Assembly (NCBI GenBank): GCA_947476405.1
Contig: CANJQG010000006.1
Coordinates: forward strand, 21,398 to 85,397
Source: Thiotrichales bacterium
GTDB lineage: Bacteria; Pseudomonadota; Gammaproteobacteria; Francisellales; CACEW01
Direction of reading: 5' to 3'
Length of the DNA stretch: 64,000 bases
Below the pieces are notes generated by a model. It had not been told where the DNA came from. It worked only from the letters and a program-made list of their open reading frames with translations, and searched no databases. This document shows, piece by piece, positions 7,466 through 17,574 of this stretch (positions are counted from its first letter, which is position 1; the number at the start of each line of letters is the position of its first letter). The position numbers and the translations under genes are program-made.

Positions 7466-8536
7466 TTATCCATTTGCCCTGGGCGTACGAGAAGCGCCTA
7501 GCGCAGGGAAGTTACTCAACCCTAAAAAAGGCAGCGCTACGGGCGGGACTGGTTTTTTTGGCTTAAATGCGGCAACGACAGCACTATATTTCCGGAGTTG
7601 TTTTCCAGGCTCAAAGACAACGCCCACTGCTTTTGGAACAGGGGCATCCGCAAGTGTTCCACCCGCTGCAAATAAAGGCGCCAGACTGGGATGTTCAGCC
7701 AACATCGCAGGCTTTGCTGGCCGCGCAAAGGCTTTCGCTTTTTCATATCGATCTAGCGCTGCTCTAGAGGCTTCATGCAAATACCTTCCAAAACCTTTCT
7801 CTCTATAATTTTCGAGCGTGACCTCAAATGTATTCTGTAATTGCGTTTTAAGGCCCCGATAGGTTCTTGGAGCAATGCCTAACTCCTCACGAAATAAGCG
7901 AAGTCCTAGTTTTAAACGTTCCAAAGCAGATTCAAATTTAAAGGTTGCCTTTGCAGTCAAGTGCATATTTAAGCATAAAAACTCTACCTCGGGTGCACCT
8001 ATTTTTGGCGGAGAGGTTCGTCTAAATTTAATTTCAAAATGACTACTTTTATTGTAACAAGAGTTCCCCTCTCGATGATCTACTCCAGCATATCGTCCAT
8101 TAGCGGCCACACCAATAGAGTCATAAGAATAAACATCGTCATTTACCAAAAATTCCTCGTTTAATCCGCTTTCTTTTAAGATCTTTTTCAGGGCTAGACT
8201 TGCAACTAAGCCAGTCTGTGCATCACCATGGATCTCACATTTAGCCTCTGTTTTTAATGCATCTGATTCAAAAGAATCCATCAATATTCCACTTTTTAGT
8301 CCACAGCTAAAAAATCTAAAAAATACTTCAGCACTGCAGGAATTAGGATCAATACTGATGCCAATATTCAGTTTGCGTGTCACTCTAAAAATCTTGCTTG
8401 CATCCGATCGATCTATATTCACAAACACATCTGGACTGACAAATTTAAAAGGCTGGCCATAGTCAATCTCAACGCCTCCTTGATCCCAATGCAAGCGAAT
8501 CAAATCGGGTTCTTTTTTTGAGGAGTCAAACATCAT
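7466..8536 (-). CDS. Unknown 356-residue cytosolic protein, candidate effector
   Basis: No family recognised. The N-terminal two thirds (about 1-240) are mixed alpha/beta with charged segments; the region from about 255 is alanine/lysine/proline-rich (KAKAFARPAKPAMLAEHP, KPKKPVPPVALPFLG) and looks disordered. There is no signal peptide and no membrane helix. The C-terminus is small, basic and Gly/Pro-containing. Such lineage-specific proteins with flexible tails are common among Dot/Icm substrates, but this is only inference. ATG at 8536 follows a weak TGGATTGA; a second ATG is directly next to it. Codon composition does not look foreign by eye. Confidence 0.6.
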   Translation of the reverse strand: MMFDSSKKEPDLIRLHWDQGGVEIDYGQPFKFVSPDVFVNIDRSDASKIFRVTRKLNIGISIDPNSCSAEVFFRFFSCGLKSGILMDSFESDALKTEAKCEIHGDAQTGLVASLALKKILKESGLNEEFLVNDDVYSYDSIGVAANGRYAGVDHREGNSCYNKSSHFEIKFRRTSPPKIGAPEVEFLCLNMHLTAKATFKFESALERLKLGLRLFREELGIAPRTYRGLKTQLQNTFEVTLENYREKGFGRYLHEASRAALDRYEKAKAFARPAKPAMLAEHPSLAPLFAAGGTLADAPVPKAVGVVFEPGKQLRKYSAVVAAFKPKKPVPPVALPFLGLSNFPALGASRTPRANG

Positions 8537-8599
8537 TCAATCCAGATTAAAATAAATAATCATGCAGCTTATACGTCATTTTTATTTTACGCAAGCATT

Positions 8600-11500
8600 T
8601 CAATCGGACAACATTTCTTGGATTTTTTTTTCTGAGACTGAAACGATTGATTTTAATTCCTGTGAAAAAATATTGAGTCGCCATTCTTGGAACATCCAAC
8701 GCAGCGCTTCTCGATCCATTTTTAAGGGGTCTTTTGAATTGAGAAAACGCTGCCAAAGCGGCTGAAATGTATTGAATAAAGTGAGTTCACGACTCAGGTT
8801 ATTTTTGAGGCGCTCAATTCGGAGCTGCATCCCTTTAAGATAAATGGGATAGCGCTTGAGCCATTTAATCGGCGTGGTACTGAGAAAATGCCGACTCAAA
8901 AGGAATTCAAACTGGGCATAAAGATCATCCTGAGAAGCCTGAAGGCCCTGCTTTTGCGGCAAACTTCGAAGGCTCACGCGTAGGGGAAGCGCCAAAGTAC
9001 GCAGCTGTGTTAACCAGGTCAACCAGCTGGCTTGATGATTCCAAAATTCACCGCGCATATCGACCCATTTTTGAAAATCAGCTTGCGTATAAATCACTGT
9101 AAAATCAATGCCACGTTCTTGATAAAAATCCTCCAAAACCATTAAAGAAAATTCATCAATCAGTGTTTTTTTCTCAGCAATAAAGCTAATTTCAGAACAA
9201 GCCTTTTGAACAAAAGGATCTTGCCGCAGGGCTCGCAATTCCTTAGAAAGCGCCTGCTCCAGCAAATATAAAACGCCTTCTTCATGATGAAGCGCTGCGG
9301 ACTCTGCATCGGGGAAGGCCTCAATACAAACACCCTGCTCATTACATTTTAAAGCTGGATAAACCCGAACGGTTTTACCCTGAATTTGCCAATCCATTTG
9401 AGCCGGAAAATCTGCAAAATCCCAAGATTGAAAATCGCCTTGAGGCAAAATATTGGGCACTTGTTTGAGCAAGGCGGTTAGCTCCATTTTGAACTGCTCT
9501 TTTAAAGCAGCCAGATCCGAAGACAAGGCCAGGCATTGCCCCTCCGCATTCATGACTTTGATTTTATAAGGCAGATTCGGCAAATTCGAAAGCGCCAGAA
9601 GCGGCACCTCCAAACACACGCCATCCTGATCATGATCCCAATCAAATACATACTTTAATTTTAAAGCCTGTCCATTCACTTCGATTTCATCTGGATAATC
9701 TAACAAAGCCTTTTTAAAAGGGGCAAGATAGGACTCCGGATCAAATAGGGGAAGAGATTTAAGCGTTTTAAAACTCACCACGTCCATCGGCAAATGCAAT
9801 TCAAAAAAAGCCTGATACTCTTCATCACTGGGCGCAATGCCCAAACGGCGTAATTTGGCTTCCGCCTGGAGTAATTTTAAATAGCCGGCCTGTGATTTTT
9901 CGCGATCGACCAAGGCGTCCCGAATAAATACTTCGCGCGCTAAGATTGGGTTTTTATGACTGAATTGCATTTTACGGCGACTCACAATCATAAGACCATA
10001 CAGCAAGACACTTTGATACGTCATGACCGCATCATTTTGAATATCGTAATAGGGCTCACTGTATTGATACTTGACCAGATGCTTACACAGAGGCTCCAGC
10101 CAGGAAACCTCAATGCGGGCCACAATCCGCGCATAGGTGTGCTTTGTTTCCATGAGACTTTCGGCCATCATCCATTTAAATTTTTTCTGCGCCAGGGCCG
10201 AACCGGGGAAAATTTTAAGCAATTTTTGATGCGCACCCCGATAGCATTGTTTTTCTTTATCATACTCAGCGACAAAATGCAGGCAGCCCGTCAGCAAAGC
10301 CTGATGAATTAAAATGCTTGAAGGCGTTTCACTGAGGGGACTCCAGGACCAATTTAGGATTTTAAACTGAACATGAATCTCATGCAAAACGGACTGCCAT
10401 TCCTGCATACGCAGGGGGGAGAGAAAATGCGCCTCACAATAGGCACGAAATTTATTTTTGGATAAGCCCTCTGTTTCAGCCATCACGGTTTGCCATAATT
10501 TTAAAATCGTCAAAAACTCAGAGTCTGGATGCGCATAACGTTGATGCAGGGCTTTGGCTTTGCTGAGTTGCTCCTCAGGATATTCACGCGGATCCTGTGT
10601 ACTCAAATTGCTGACGATCACCGCCACTTCAGCCAGGGTGCGATTTTGATGCGCTTCACACAGCATGCGCGCTAAACGGGGATCAAGACTAAAACGGCTG
10701 ATTTGACGCCCTAAAGACGTTAATTTTTTCTGTGCATCAATAGCCTGCAATTCGAAAAGTTCAGCATACCCTTCATGAATCAAGGCCCGCGGAGGGGGGT
10801 CTAATAAATCAAAGTCCTCCAAACTGCCCAGACGCAATTGCATCATCTGCAAAATCACCGCACTTAAATTGGTGCGGAGAATTTCAGGTTCCAGATAAGC
10901 GGGGCGATTTAATAAATCCGCTTCTTCATACAAACGAATACAAATCCCGGGCGCAACCCGCCCTGCCCTACCCGCACGCTGTTTGGCATTTGCCTGGGAA
11001 ATCGGCTCTATGGGTAAGCGCTGAATTTTCAGCTTGCTGTTAAAACGGCTCACCCGCGCCTGACCGGAATCAATCACATGCAAAACCCGCGGTACGGTGA
11101 GCGAGGTTTCAGCCACGTTGGTGGCCAGAATAATACGCGCACTGTTTCCCGGATGAAATACTTTTTGCTGAGCAGATAACGGCAATCGGGCATAGAGCGC
11201 TAGAATTTCATGCCGAGGAAATCGCTCCACTAATTTTTTACGATACTCCCGAATATCCCGCTCCGTGGGCAGAAACACTAGCACATCGCCGCGCGCACGT
11301 TGATGCAGATCAATCAACGCACTCATCAGGCTCGCCTCAGGTCGATACCGAATTTCAATAGGATGGCTGCGACCCTCCACAGTGATTAAAGGCGCATTAA
11401 AATAAGCTGCCAGTCTTTCATGTTCAAGAGTTGCAGAGGTAATAATCACTTTGAGATCAGGCCGCCTGGGTAACATTTTTTTCAAAAATCCCAGCAAAAA

Positions 11501-11905
11501 ATCAATGTTCAAAGAGCGCTCATGCGCCTCATCAATAATCAAGAGGCTGTAGCGCTTTAGCAGCGGATCATGCCCGATTTCAGCCAGCAGAATGCCATCG
11601 GTCATGACTTTAATTTGCGTCGAGGGGGAACAAGATTCGTTAAAGCGGACTTGATAACCAACCGTAGAACCTAAGCTGACTTTAAGCTCTTCTGCAATAC
11701 GGCTGGCAATGGACTTGGCTGCAATCCGTCGCGGCTGAGTATGACCAATCAGGCCCTCGCGTGCATAGCCTAAATGCAGACACAGCTGCGGCAATTGCGT
11801 GGACTTTCCGGAGCCCGTCTCCCCAGCGACCAAAATGACTTGATGCTGAGCAAGTAATTGTTCAATCTCGTCAAAATGAGCTGCAATGGGAAGGGTTGGA
11901 TTCAC
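8600..11905 (-). CDS. hrpA: ATP-dependent RNA helicase HrpA (DEAH box)
   Basis: A 1101-residue DEAH-box helicase. Motifs in order: Walker [15 protein letters not shown] (about 29-42), [11 protein letters not shown] (Ia), DEAH (about 124-127), TSATLE (III), [14 protein letters not shown] (V) and QRAGRAGR (VI); then the HA2/OB-fold domains and a long C-terminal region typical of HrpA rather than HrpB. E. coli HrpA is about 1300 residues; this one starts almost at the helicase core and so lacks the N-terminal extension. HrpA acts on RNA, including mRNA processing and stalled ribosome collisions. The start is GTG in a GTGA overlap with the rhlE stop, so the two helicases are translationally coupled. 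Confidence 0.94.
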   Translation of the reverse strand: MNPTLPIAAHFDEIEQLLAQHQVILVAGETGSGKSTQLPQLCLHLGYAREGLIGHTQPRRIAAKSIASRIAEELKVSLGSTVGYQVRFNESCSPSTQIKVMTDGILLAEIGHDPLLKRYSLLIIDEAHERSLNIDFLLGFLKKMLPRRPDLKVIITSATLEHERLAAYFNAPLITVEGRSHPIEIRYRPEASLMSALIDLHQRARGDVLVFLPTERDIREYRKKLVERFPRHEILALYARLPLSAQQKVFHPGNSARIILATNVAETSLTVPRVLHVIDSGQARVSRFNSKLKIQRLPIEPISQANAKQRAGRAGRVAPGICIRLYEEADLLNRPAYLEPEILRTNLSAVILQMMQLRLGSLEDFDLLDPPPRALIHEGYAELFELQAIDAQKKLTSLGRQISRFSLDPRLARMLCEAHQNRTLAEVAVIVSNLSTQDPREYPEEQLSKAKALHQRYAHPDSEFLTILKLWQTVMAETEGLSKNKFRAYCEAHFLSPLRMQEWQSVLHEIHVQFKILNWSWSPLSETPSSILIHQALLTGCLHFVAEYDKEKQCYRGAHQKLLKIFPGSALAQKKFKWMMAESLMETKHTYARIVARIEVSWLEPLCKHLVKYQYSEPYYDIQNDAVMTYQSVLLYGLMIVSRRKMQFSHKNPILAREVFIRDALVDREKSQAGYLKLLQAEAKLRRLGIAPSDEEYQAFFELHLPMDVVSFKTLKSLPLFDPESYLAPFKKALLDYPDEIEVNGQALKLKYVFDWDHDQDGVCLEVPLLALSNLPNLPYKIKVMNAEGQCLALSSDLAALKEQFKMELTALLKQVPNILPQGDFQSWDFADFPAQMDWQIQGKTVRVYPALKCNEQGVCIEAFPDAESAALHHEEGVLYLLEQALSKELRALRQDPFVQKACSEISFIAEKKTLIDEFSLMVLEDFYQERGIDFTVIYTQADFQKWVDMRGEFWNHQASWLTWLTQLRTLALPLRVSLRSLPQKQGLQASQDDLYAQFEFLLSRHFLSTTPIKWLKRYPIYLKGMQLRIERLKNNLSRELTLFNTFQPLWQRFLNSKDPLKMDREALRWMFQEWRLNIFSQELKSIVSVSEKKIQEMLSD

Positions 11906-13116
11906 CGTCTCGTCTGAGTCCTGTTTCTCTGTTGTGGTGGGCGCTGATACGGCACTTCTGCTTTGACAATCGGCAAAGGTCCCAAATCTGCATAACCCGC
12001 ATTGGGAATCACAGGAATTTCTATCTTAATCAGCTTTTGAATATCCCGCAAGAGGCCTTTTTCCTCTGGACTCACCAGAGAGCAAGCCTCGCCATTACGT
12101 CCCGCGCGACCCGTCCGGCCAATGCGATGAACATAATCTTCAGGCACATTGGGCAGATCAAAATTGACGACATGCGGCAATTCTGCAATATCTAAGCCGC
12201 GCGCAGCAATATCGGTTGCAACCAATACCGTAATGAGATTTTGCTTGAAATGCGCCAAGGCTTTGGTTCGCGCAGGCTGACTTTTATTACCGTGAATCGC
12301 CAATGCCGTAATGCCTGCAGCTTCCAATTTTTCTACAATTTTATTGGCGCCATGCTTGGTCCGTGAAAACACCAGCACCTGAGTCCAGGTTTGATCCTGA
12401 ATCAGCTTACACAAAAGCGGCACTTTATGGCCCTTCTCAACGGTATAGACCACTTGTTTAATTTTATCAACAGTTGAATTCGGCGGGCTCACATCAATCT
12501 CAATCGGTTGCGTCAAAATCCCTTTGGTCAGCGCGCGAATATCCGGCGAAAAAGTCGCAGAAAACATTAAATTTTGGCGTTTTTGTGGCAGAAGTTTCAT
12601 GATTTTTTTGATATCATGAATAAAACCCATATCCAGCATACGATCCGCTTCATCCAGAATCAAGACTTCCACCTGATTGAGTTTAATCGCATTTTGGCCG
12701 ACTAAATCCAGGAGGCGACCCGGAGTCGCAACCAGAATATCAACCCCCGCGCGCAGACGCATCATTTGAGGATTAATTTTGACTCCCCCGAAAACCACTT
12801 CATAACGAAGCTTGAGATGCTGACCATAAAAATGGGCACTTTCATGCACCTGTGCGGCTAATTCACGCGTCGGGGTCAGCACTAATACTTTCACAGAATT
12901 GGACTGAACGGGATTGCGACTGGCCGCTAATTTTTGCAAAATCGGCACTAAAAAAGCCCCTGTTTTACCAGTACCCGTTTGGGCTGCAGCCATGACATCA
13001 CGGCCAGATAAAACAGCCGGAATAGCCTGTTGTTGAATCGGGGAGGGCTGGGTATAACCCTTTTGATCGAGGGCGCGGAGGATCGGTTCGATCACCCCTA
13101 ATGCTTTAAAAGTCAT
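11902..13116 (-). CDS. rhlE: DEAD-box RNA helicase RhlE
   Basis: A 404-residue DEAD-box helicase of the RhlE type. The Q motif ([14 protein letters not shown], about 20-33), Walker [13 protein letters not shown] (about 44-55), [43 protein letters not shown] and [10 protein letters not shown] are all present in order, and the N-terminus matches RhlE closely. The basic, Pro/Gln/Arg-rich tail ([12 protein letters not shown]) is typical. RhlE remodels rRNA structures during ribosome assembly and RNA decay, often in the cold. It is followed by hrpA with a 4-bp overlap and preceded by a cold-shock protein gene that has its own terminator. Confidence 0.93.
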   Translation of the reverse strand: MTFKALGVIEPILRALDQKGYTQPSPIQQQAIPAVLSGRDVMAAAQTGTGKTGAFLVPILQKLAASRNPVQSNSVKVLVLTPTRELAAQVHESAHFYGQHLKLRYEVVFGGVKINPQMMRLRAGVDILVATPGRLLDLVGQNAIKLNQVEVLILDEADRMLDMGFIHDIKKIMKLLPQKRQNLMFSATFSPDIRALTKGILTQPIEIDVSPPNSTVDKIKQVVYTVEKGHKVPLLCKLIQDQTWTQVLVFSRTKHGANKIVEKLEAAGITALAIHGNKSQPARTKALAHFKQNLITVLVATDIAARGLDIAELPHVVNFDLPNVPEDYVHRIGRTGRAGRNGEACSLVSPEEKGLLRDIQKLIKIEIPVIPNAGYADLGPLPIVKAEVPYQRPPQQRNRTQTRR

Positions 13117-13147
13117 AATCTCTCATTTTTTTGGAAACACAGAAAGT

Positions 13148-13168
13148 AAAAAACCACGACTAGCGTGG
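13148..13168 (-). terminator. Rho-independent terminator of the cold-shock gene
   Basis: On the minus strand CCACG, a 5-nt loop and CGTGG are followed by six T. It lies 29 bp beyond the cold-shock stop codon and separates that gene from rhlE. Confidence 0.85.
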
Positions 13169-13196
13169 CCTTTTAATGAATAAGAATGTGAAAAAA

Positions 13197-13394
13197 CTAA
13201 TCTGTCACAACTACATCAATTGCATTCAAGCCTTTAGGTGAAGATTCGGTATCGAAACTCACTTTGCTGCCTTCACGAAGATTGCCGCTTTTGATGCCGT
13301 TCTTGTGAACAAACACGTCTTTGCTGCCATCATCTGGGGTGATAAAACCAAACGCTTTATCATTATTAAAAAATTTTACGGTACCTGTAGCCAT
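13197..13394 (-). CDS. Cold-shock domain protein (CspA family)
   Basis: A 65-residue single cold-shock domain, an OB-fold RNA chaperone that keeps single-stranded RNA unfolded. [16 protein letters not shown] carries the first strand and RNP1 (KAFGFI instead of the usual KGFGFI), and DVFVHKN is RNP2. Length and sequence end (ATDVVVTD-like) are normal. It is monocistronic: a terminator follows at 13148-13168. Its leader region contains a hairpin (CCCAAA/TTTGGG at 13434-13448). Which csp paralog it is cannot be told from sequence alone. Confidence 0.93.
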   Translation of the reverse strand: MATGTVKFFNNDKAFGFITPDDGSKDVFVHKNGIKSGNLREGSKVSFDTESSPKGLNAIDVVVTD

Positions 13395-13433
13395 TTTATT
13401 TTCTCACTTTTAAGTTATAATATTCGTCAATGT

Positions 13434-13448
13434 CCCAAACCATTTGGG
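13434..13448. promoter_or_regulatory. Hairpin in the divergent cold-shock/flavoprotein intergenic region
   Basis: CCCAAA, a 3-nt loop and TTTGGG form a perfect stem, with outer TGTCCC (13431-13436) and GGGACA (13456-13461) also complementary. It lies between the divergent starts at 13394 and 13470, just after a TATAAT (13416-13421, plus strand). It could be an operator or leader element. Confidence 0.4.
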
Positions 13449-13469
13449 CACTAACAGGGACATCATACC

Positions 13470-14678
13470 ATGCTTTCAGAAAAAACAATAGGAAAATCTG
13501 CAATACAAGATTTAGACGTCATCATTATCGGTGCGGGCGCTGCAGGACTGCTCTGCGGAGCGACAGCCGGGCAACGTGGACGTCGTGTTTTGATCGTCGA
13601 TCATGCAAATAAAGTAGGCAAAAAAATCCTGCTCTCGGGGGGCGGACGCTGCAATTTTACGCATCGCATGGCCAGCCCCGCACAATATCTCTCTGATAAT
13701 CCCTTTTTCTGCATCTCCGCCTTAAAGCGCTACACCCCGCTTGATTTTGAAAATCTTGTGAAAAAATATCAGATTGCTTATCACGAAAAAGCACCCAATC
13801 AGCTTTTTTGCGATGATTCTGCCAAACAGATTCTTGATCTTTTATTAAAAGAATGTGGATTGGGGTGCGTTGAGATTAAGCTTCAAACCCCCATCACGCG
13901 CATTCAGAAAACAGATTCTTTTATCATAGAAACCAGCCAGGGAATATTTCGCGCGCCCGCTTTAGTCATAGCCTGTGGCGGACCGTCCTTTCCCAGTATG
14001 GGCGCGAGCCCTTTTGGTTACCAAATTGCAGAACAATTCGGCTTGCGTGTTTTACCCGTTCGTGCCGCACTGGTCCCACTGACTTTACACAAGCCAGATC
14101 TAGATCGCTTTGCGCCTTTATCAGGGGTTTCCCTCGATGTCATTGCCACCTGTCGCGGCCAGAGCTTTAAAGAAGCCATGCTCTTTACGCATCGTGGCTT
14201 AAGCGGCCCTGCGATTTTGCAAATCTCCTCCTATTGGCAACCTGGAGATACCCTTGAAATCAATCTTCTACCCGACTTAGACCTTCCCCATATCCTGAAG
14301 GAAAACAGGCTCGCACGCCCAAAAACGGAACTCAAAACGATTTTAGCAGGCTTATTACCCAGCCGCCTGGCTCAATTACTTTGCGAACACATGCTTCCCA
14401 ATAAACCAATCAATCAATTCAACGAAAAAGAATATATAGAAATGGCGCATACGCTCCAGCATTTTAAGATCAAACCCAATGGAACAGAGGGCTATCGCAC
14501 AGCAGAAGTCACTTTGGGCGGCGTTGACACCGATGAAATTTCCTCCAAAACCTTCGAGTCCAAAAAAATCCCCGGCCTGTATTTTATCGGTGAAGTGCTA
14601 GACGTGACTGGACATTTAGGCGGTTTTAATTTCCAATGGGCTTGGTCATCCGGATTTTGTTGCGGACAATTTGTATAG
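13470..14678 (+). CDS. YhiN/HI0933-family FAD-binding flavoprotein
   Basis: A 402-residue flavoprotein. The N-terminal dinucleotide-binding motif IIIGAGAAGLLCG (about 18-30) is followed by the family hallmark KKILLSGGGRCNFTH (about 50-64), then CGGPSFPSMGASPFGY and, near the end, GLYFIGEVLDVTGHLGGFNFQWAWSSG, which closes the FAD site. This matches the YhiN/HI0933 family, annotated as aminoacetone oxidase-like; the true substrate is not established. The gene diverges from the cold-shock gene and its stop lies 8 bp before the gshB start, so the two are probably co-transcribed. Confidence 0.9.
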   Translation: MLSEKTIGKSAIQDLDVIIIGAGAAGLLCGATAGQRGRRVLIVDHANKVGKKILLSGGGRCNFTHRMASPAQYLSDNPFFCISALKRYTPLDFENLVKKYQIAYHEKAPNQLFCDDSAKQILDLLLKECGLGCVEIKLQTPITRIQKTDSFIIETSQGIFRAPALVIACGGPSFPSMGASPFGYQIAEQFGLRVLPVRAALVPLTLHKPDLDRFAPLSGVSLDVIATCRGQSFKEAMLFTHRGLSGPAILQISSYWQPGDTLEINLLPDLDLPHILKENRLARPKTELKTILAGLLPSRLAQLLCEHMLPNKPINQFNEKEYIEMAHTLQHFKIKPNGTEGYRTAEVTLGGVDTDEISSKTFESKKIPGLYFIGEVLDVTGHLGGFNFQWAWSSGFCCGQFV

Positions 14679-14686
14679 GAGCATAC

Positions 14687-15628
14687 ATGAAAACACTAGC
14701 CCTTTTAATGGACCCTTTTGAAAAACTGGTGATCTATCGCGATAGCAGCCTCATGATCATTGAAGCCGCTTTAAAACGAGGCCTCCAGGTTTTTGTCTTT
14801 GAATCGCAAGATTTAATGCTGGAACAAGGCGAGGCCTCTGCCCACATGACCGAAGTATTATCCTGTGATATCACGCAAAAACCAGACTGGTATCAAATGG
14901 GCAAAAAAACTAAAAAAAATCTAAGCACAGTTGATGCGATTGTGATTCGCAAAGACCCTCCGTTTGACATTGACTATGTTTTTTTAACTTATTTGCTAGA
15001 ACGCGCCGAAAAGCAAGGCGTAAAGGTTGCCAATTCCCCCTCTGCCATTCGCGACTGTAATGAAAAGCTGGTCATTTTTAACTTTCCCCAATGCATTGTC
15101 CCGACCATTGTTTCCTGTCACCGCGCTGATTTGCACGCTTTCTGGCTGGAACAAGGCGAAATTATTTTAAAACCCTTGGATGGCCTGGGTGGGCGCAATA
15201 TTTTTTACCTCAAACCAGGCGATACCAACTTTAGCGTGATGGTTGAAAATCTGACCCAGCACGGCAAACGACATATCATGGCGCAGCGCTATCTACCTGA
15301 AGTTCGAGAAGGTGACAAGCGCATTATCCTGATTGATGGCGAGCCTGCGCCTCTCGCCCTCGCACGCATTCCCCGAAACGGAGAGAGCCGAGGCAACCTG
15401 TCCTCAGGCGGCCTCTTTCAAGCACAGGACCTCACGCATCAAGACCGCTGGATCTGCCAACAAATCAGCCCATTCCTAAAAGAAAAGGGCATTCTCTTTG
15501 CCGGCCTTGATGTCATCGGTGACTACATGACCGAAATCAACCTGACCAGCCCCGGCTGTCTGAGAGAAATCTCAAACGCCTGTGGCCAAAATCTAGCTGA
15601 CTTGTTTTTGGATCGGCTTATCAACTAG
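14687..15628 (+). CDS. gshB: Glutathione synthetase
   Basis: A 313-residue ATP-grasp ligase that joins gamma-glutamylcysteine and glycine to make glutathione. RKDPPFDIDYVFLTYLLERAE and NSPSAIRDCNEKL are GshB hallmarks; KPLDGLGGRNIF is the ATP-grasp loop; the end holds GLDVIGDYMTEINLTSPG, which contains metal and ATP ligands. Length is normal. The start at 14687 follows TAGGAG; the open frame extends further up but lies inside the preceding gene. No gshA is in the window. The last 8 bp overlap the convergent 595-residue gene. Confidence 0.95.
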   Translation: MKTLALLMDPFEKLVIYRDSSLMIIEAALKRGLQVFVFESQDLMLEQGEASAHMTEVLSCDITQKPDWYQMGKKTKKNLSTVDAIVIRKDPPFDIDYVFLTYLLERAEKQGVKVANSPSAIRDCNEKLVIFNFPQCIVPTIVSCHRADLHAFWLEQGEIILKPLDGLGGRNIFYLKPGDTNFSVMVENLTQHGKRHIMAQRYLPEVREGDKRIILIDGEPAPLALARIPRNGESRGNLSSGGLFQAQDLTHQDRWICQQISPFLKEKGILFAGLDVIGDYMTEINLTSPGCLREISNACGQNLADLFLDRLIN

Positions 15629-17408
15629 ATGGGCCTGATGCACTATGATCAAAAGGGACCACTTTATCCCCACCCAAAAAGCACCCACAAAAAACGCGGT
15701 GTACAACAGCAAAACAAGAAAACCTACCTTCAGCTTGAGGTACGGCCCCCCCAGCAGCCCCAGAACTACCGCTGAAAGCAGTAAAGAAAGCGTCAGGACT
15801 AGCTGAAGCTGCTACCGCTGGTGAAGCTGCTACCGGTGCTGAAGCTGCTACCGCTGGTGAAGCTGCTACCGGTGCTGAAGCTTCTAATTGAAGACTTAAA
15901 CCAGTACCTGTGCCGCAACCACTGCCCGCACCAGCACCAGCAGCAGCATCTACTGCCTCAGATTGAACAAGACGCAAAGTGCGATCAACCACTTTGGAGA
16001 AATCAACCTGTGCGCCCTGCTGTGCTTTCGCATTATCTAAAAGATCACGCAACAATTGATTGGGAGCTACACCCTCTCCTCCTGCTCCAGCAGCAGCTTC
16101 AGAGTTTGATAAAAGCGCATTTTGAATCTGGCTAAAAAGATCTTTGTGCCAATCCCAGGATTCTGTAATACAGGAAAATATGGGAGTCCCCACTACAGAT
16201 GCACGACGAGATGGAGCAGCAACTGGTGCCCCAACAACATCACCTTCAGCAAAGGCCAGGCGATTCATTTTAGCAAAATTAACTTCGCAAATCAGTGCAT
16301 TAGAAATATTTACAAGTTCCTCTGGCGAAAATTCAACCCAATCTCCGCCACGTAAATAATGTCTCATCTTAAGCTTGAAGTCCGCTAATGGCTCACAGAC
16401 TTGGCCGGAATCTTTTAACTCTGAAAAGGTACGGATGCTTTGACCTAATTTTATCATTGCCAGTGAAGTGCAATCAGCCTTGCTTACAACAAGCCCAGTC
16501 AAGCCACCACAAAAAGATTTTACAATTGGATTCAATGCGCTAAAATTCACACCGGAACAATCTGATTTCGGAAAATCCTTAATTAACTCAACTGTAAGGC
16601 TGCGCTGCACATCCGCATGCCCCATCGACTGGCAACCAGTCAAAACTGTTATTAAGCCCTTAGCATCTGTAGGATATAGTAGCTCATATATTTCCCAGAA
16701 AGGCTGCATCTGCATTTGACCTGATTTATTGTTAAGAAAAATAGGCAGCGTCCCGGCGACAATCATGGTCTTAACAAACGCAGAAAATAAAGCAGCCTCC
16801 TCTGAATTCAAAGTATCCAAAAAAGGCTCCAGAACAGATAGAAGCAATGCAGCGCTCTGTTGCTCATCCTGAACACGGTTGCGCAAAAAAATCGCATCAT
16901 GGAATAGGCCGCATAAAGATAAAATCAAGGAAAACGCCTGGGGCATACGGCTTTTTTGAGCAAGGTACGCGACATCATGCATCATTTCGTAAGCATGGGG
17001 TGGAATGTGATAAGCGAGATGAACACGCTGATCGCATTGATACATTGCTAAGGAAACGAGATCAATCAATTTTTTAAAATTTTGACCTGCTACATCTGCT
17101 GGACCTGGATTAAATGATCCACGCAGTTCTGCATCCGCAGTCGATAAAGCTCCCAGTGTATAATTAGGATATTTATGATCAAAACATATAAAAATCTCCT
17201 TAAGAAATGAAACCCCAAGTCTTGGCATGATCTGATTAGCAGAAAACCACTGTGTAAAATTACTTAGCAGAGGAATCAATTGATCATTTTTTGCCGCCAA
17301 TAAATCCATACAGGCTTTAACTTCCTCCATAGCATTCGAATACACCCCAGTTGGATCGCCTAGATTTATTCCTATTTCCTCCAAAGCTTTTGACAGGCTC
17401 CACATCAT
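15621..17408 (-). CDS. HD-domain-like protein with repetitive Ala/Pro tail, candidate effector
   Basis: A 595-residue protein of no recognised named family. Residues about 126-195 resemble predicted metal-dependent HD phosphohydrolases: YHIPPH (H134, H138), then LFHDAIF (H170, D171) and DEQQSA (182-186), in the usual order and spacing. The middle region is helical. From about 430 the sequence is rich in Ala, Gly, Ser and Pro, and two copies of SPAVAASAPVAA-like repeats lie at about 520-545, encoded by 18-bp repeats. The final 40 residues hold several Cys. No signal peptide. AAAGGGG precedes the ATG; promoter at 17451-17480. An effector role is inference. Confidence 0.65.
   Translation of the reverse strand: MMWSLSKALEEIGINLGDPTGVYSNAMEEVKACMDLLAAKNDQLIPLLSNFTQWFSANQIMPRLGVSFLKEIFICFDHKYPNYTLGALSTADAELRGSFNPGPADVAGQNFKKLIDLVSLAMYQCDQRVHLAYHIPPHAYEMMHDVAYLAQKSRMPQAFSLILSLCGLFHDAIFLRNRVQDEQQSAALLLSVLEPFLDTLNSEEAALFSAFVKTMIVAGTLPIFLNNKSGQMQMQPFWEIYELLYPTDAKGLITVLTGCQSMGHADVQRSLTVELIKDFPKSDCSGVNFSALNPIVKSFCGGLTGLVVSKADCTSLAMIKLGQSIRTFSELKDSGQVCEPLADFKLKMRHYLRGGDWVEFSPEELVNISNALICEVNFAKMNRLAFAEGDVVGAPVAAPSRRASVVGTPIFSCITESWDWHKDLFSQIQNALLSNSEAAAGAGGEGVAPNQLLRDLLDNAKAQQGAQVDFSKVVDRTLRLVQSEAVDAAAGAGAGSGCGTGTGLSLQLEASAPVAASPAVAASAPVAASPAVAASASPDAFFTAFSGSSGAAGGAVPQAEGRFSCFAVVHRVFCGCFLGGDKVVPFDHSASGPSS
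15805..15876 (-). repeat. Four 18-bp tandem units in coding DNA
   Basis: Two alternating 18-mers, each beginning GAAGCTGCTACC on the plus strand, are repeated as two 36-bp units with no mismatch, and a partial fifth copy follows. They encode the Ala/Pro/Val repeats of the 595-residue protein and keep the frame, so copy number could vary without breaking it. Confidence 0.9.
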
Positions 17409-17450
17409 TCACACCCCTTTATAGTTATTTTGATAAATTTAACGGGGCCA

Positions 17451-17480
17451 ATAGTACATCATATTAATAATTAATGTCAA
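17451..17480 (-). promoter_or_regulatory. Promoter of the 595-residue protein gene
   Basis: On the minus strand a perfect TTGACA (17475-17480) is followed after 18 bp by TACTAT (17451-17456). The start codon lies 43 bp further down. Confidence 0.55.
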
Positions 17481-17520
17481 CAATTTTTTATATATTTTAA
17501 ATTAAATTTAAATCTTATGT

Positions 17521-17549
17521 TTGATCAAAGGGGTTTATTTTGTTATAAT
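17521..17549 (+). promoter_or_regulatory. Promoter of the phytoene-synthase-like gene
   Basis: TTGATC (17521-17526), a 17-bp spacer and a perfect TATAAT (17544-17549) with an upstream TG extension. Expected transcript start is near 17556, about 20 nt before the ATG. Confidence 0.7.
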
Positions 17550-17574
17550 GACTGAAACTTCAAACTGAAAATTC

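Noticed and set aside
15805..15876. CRISPR array
   Set aside because: The repeats are contiguous 18-mers without spacers and lie in a coding frame.
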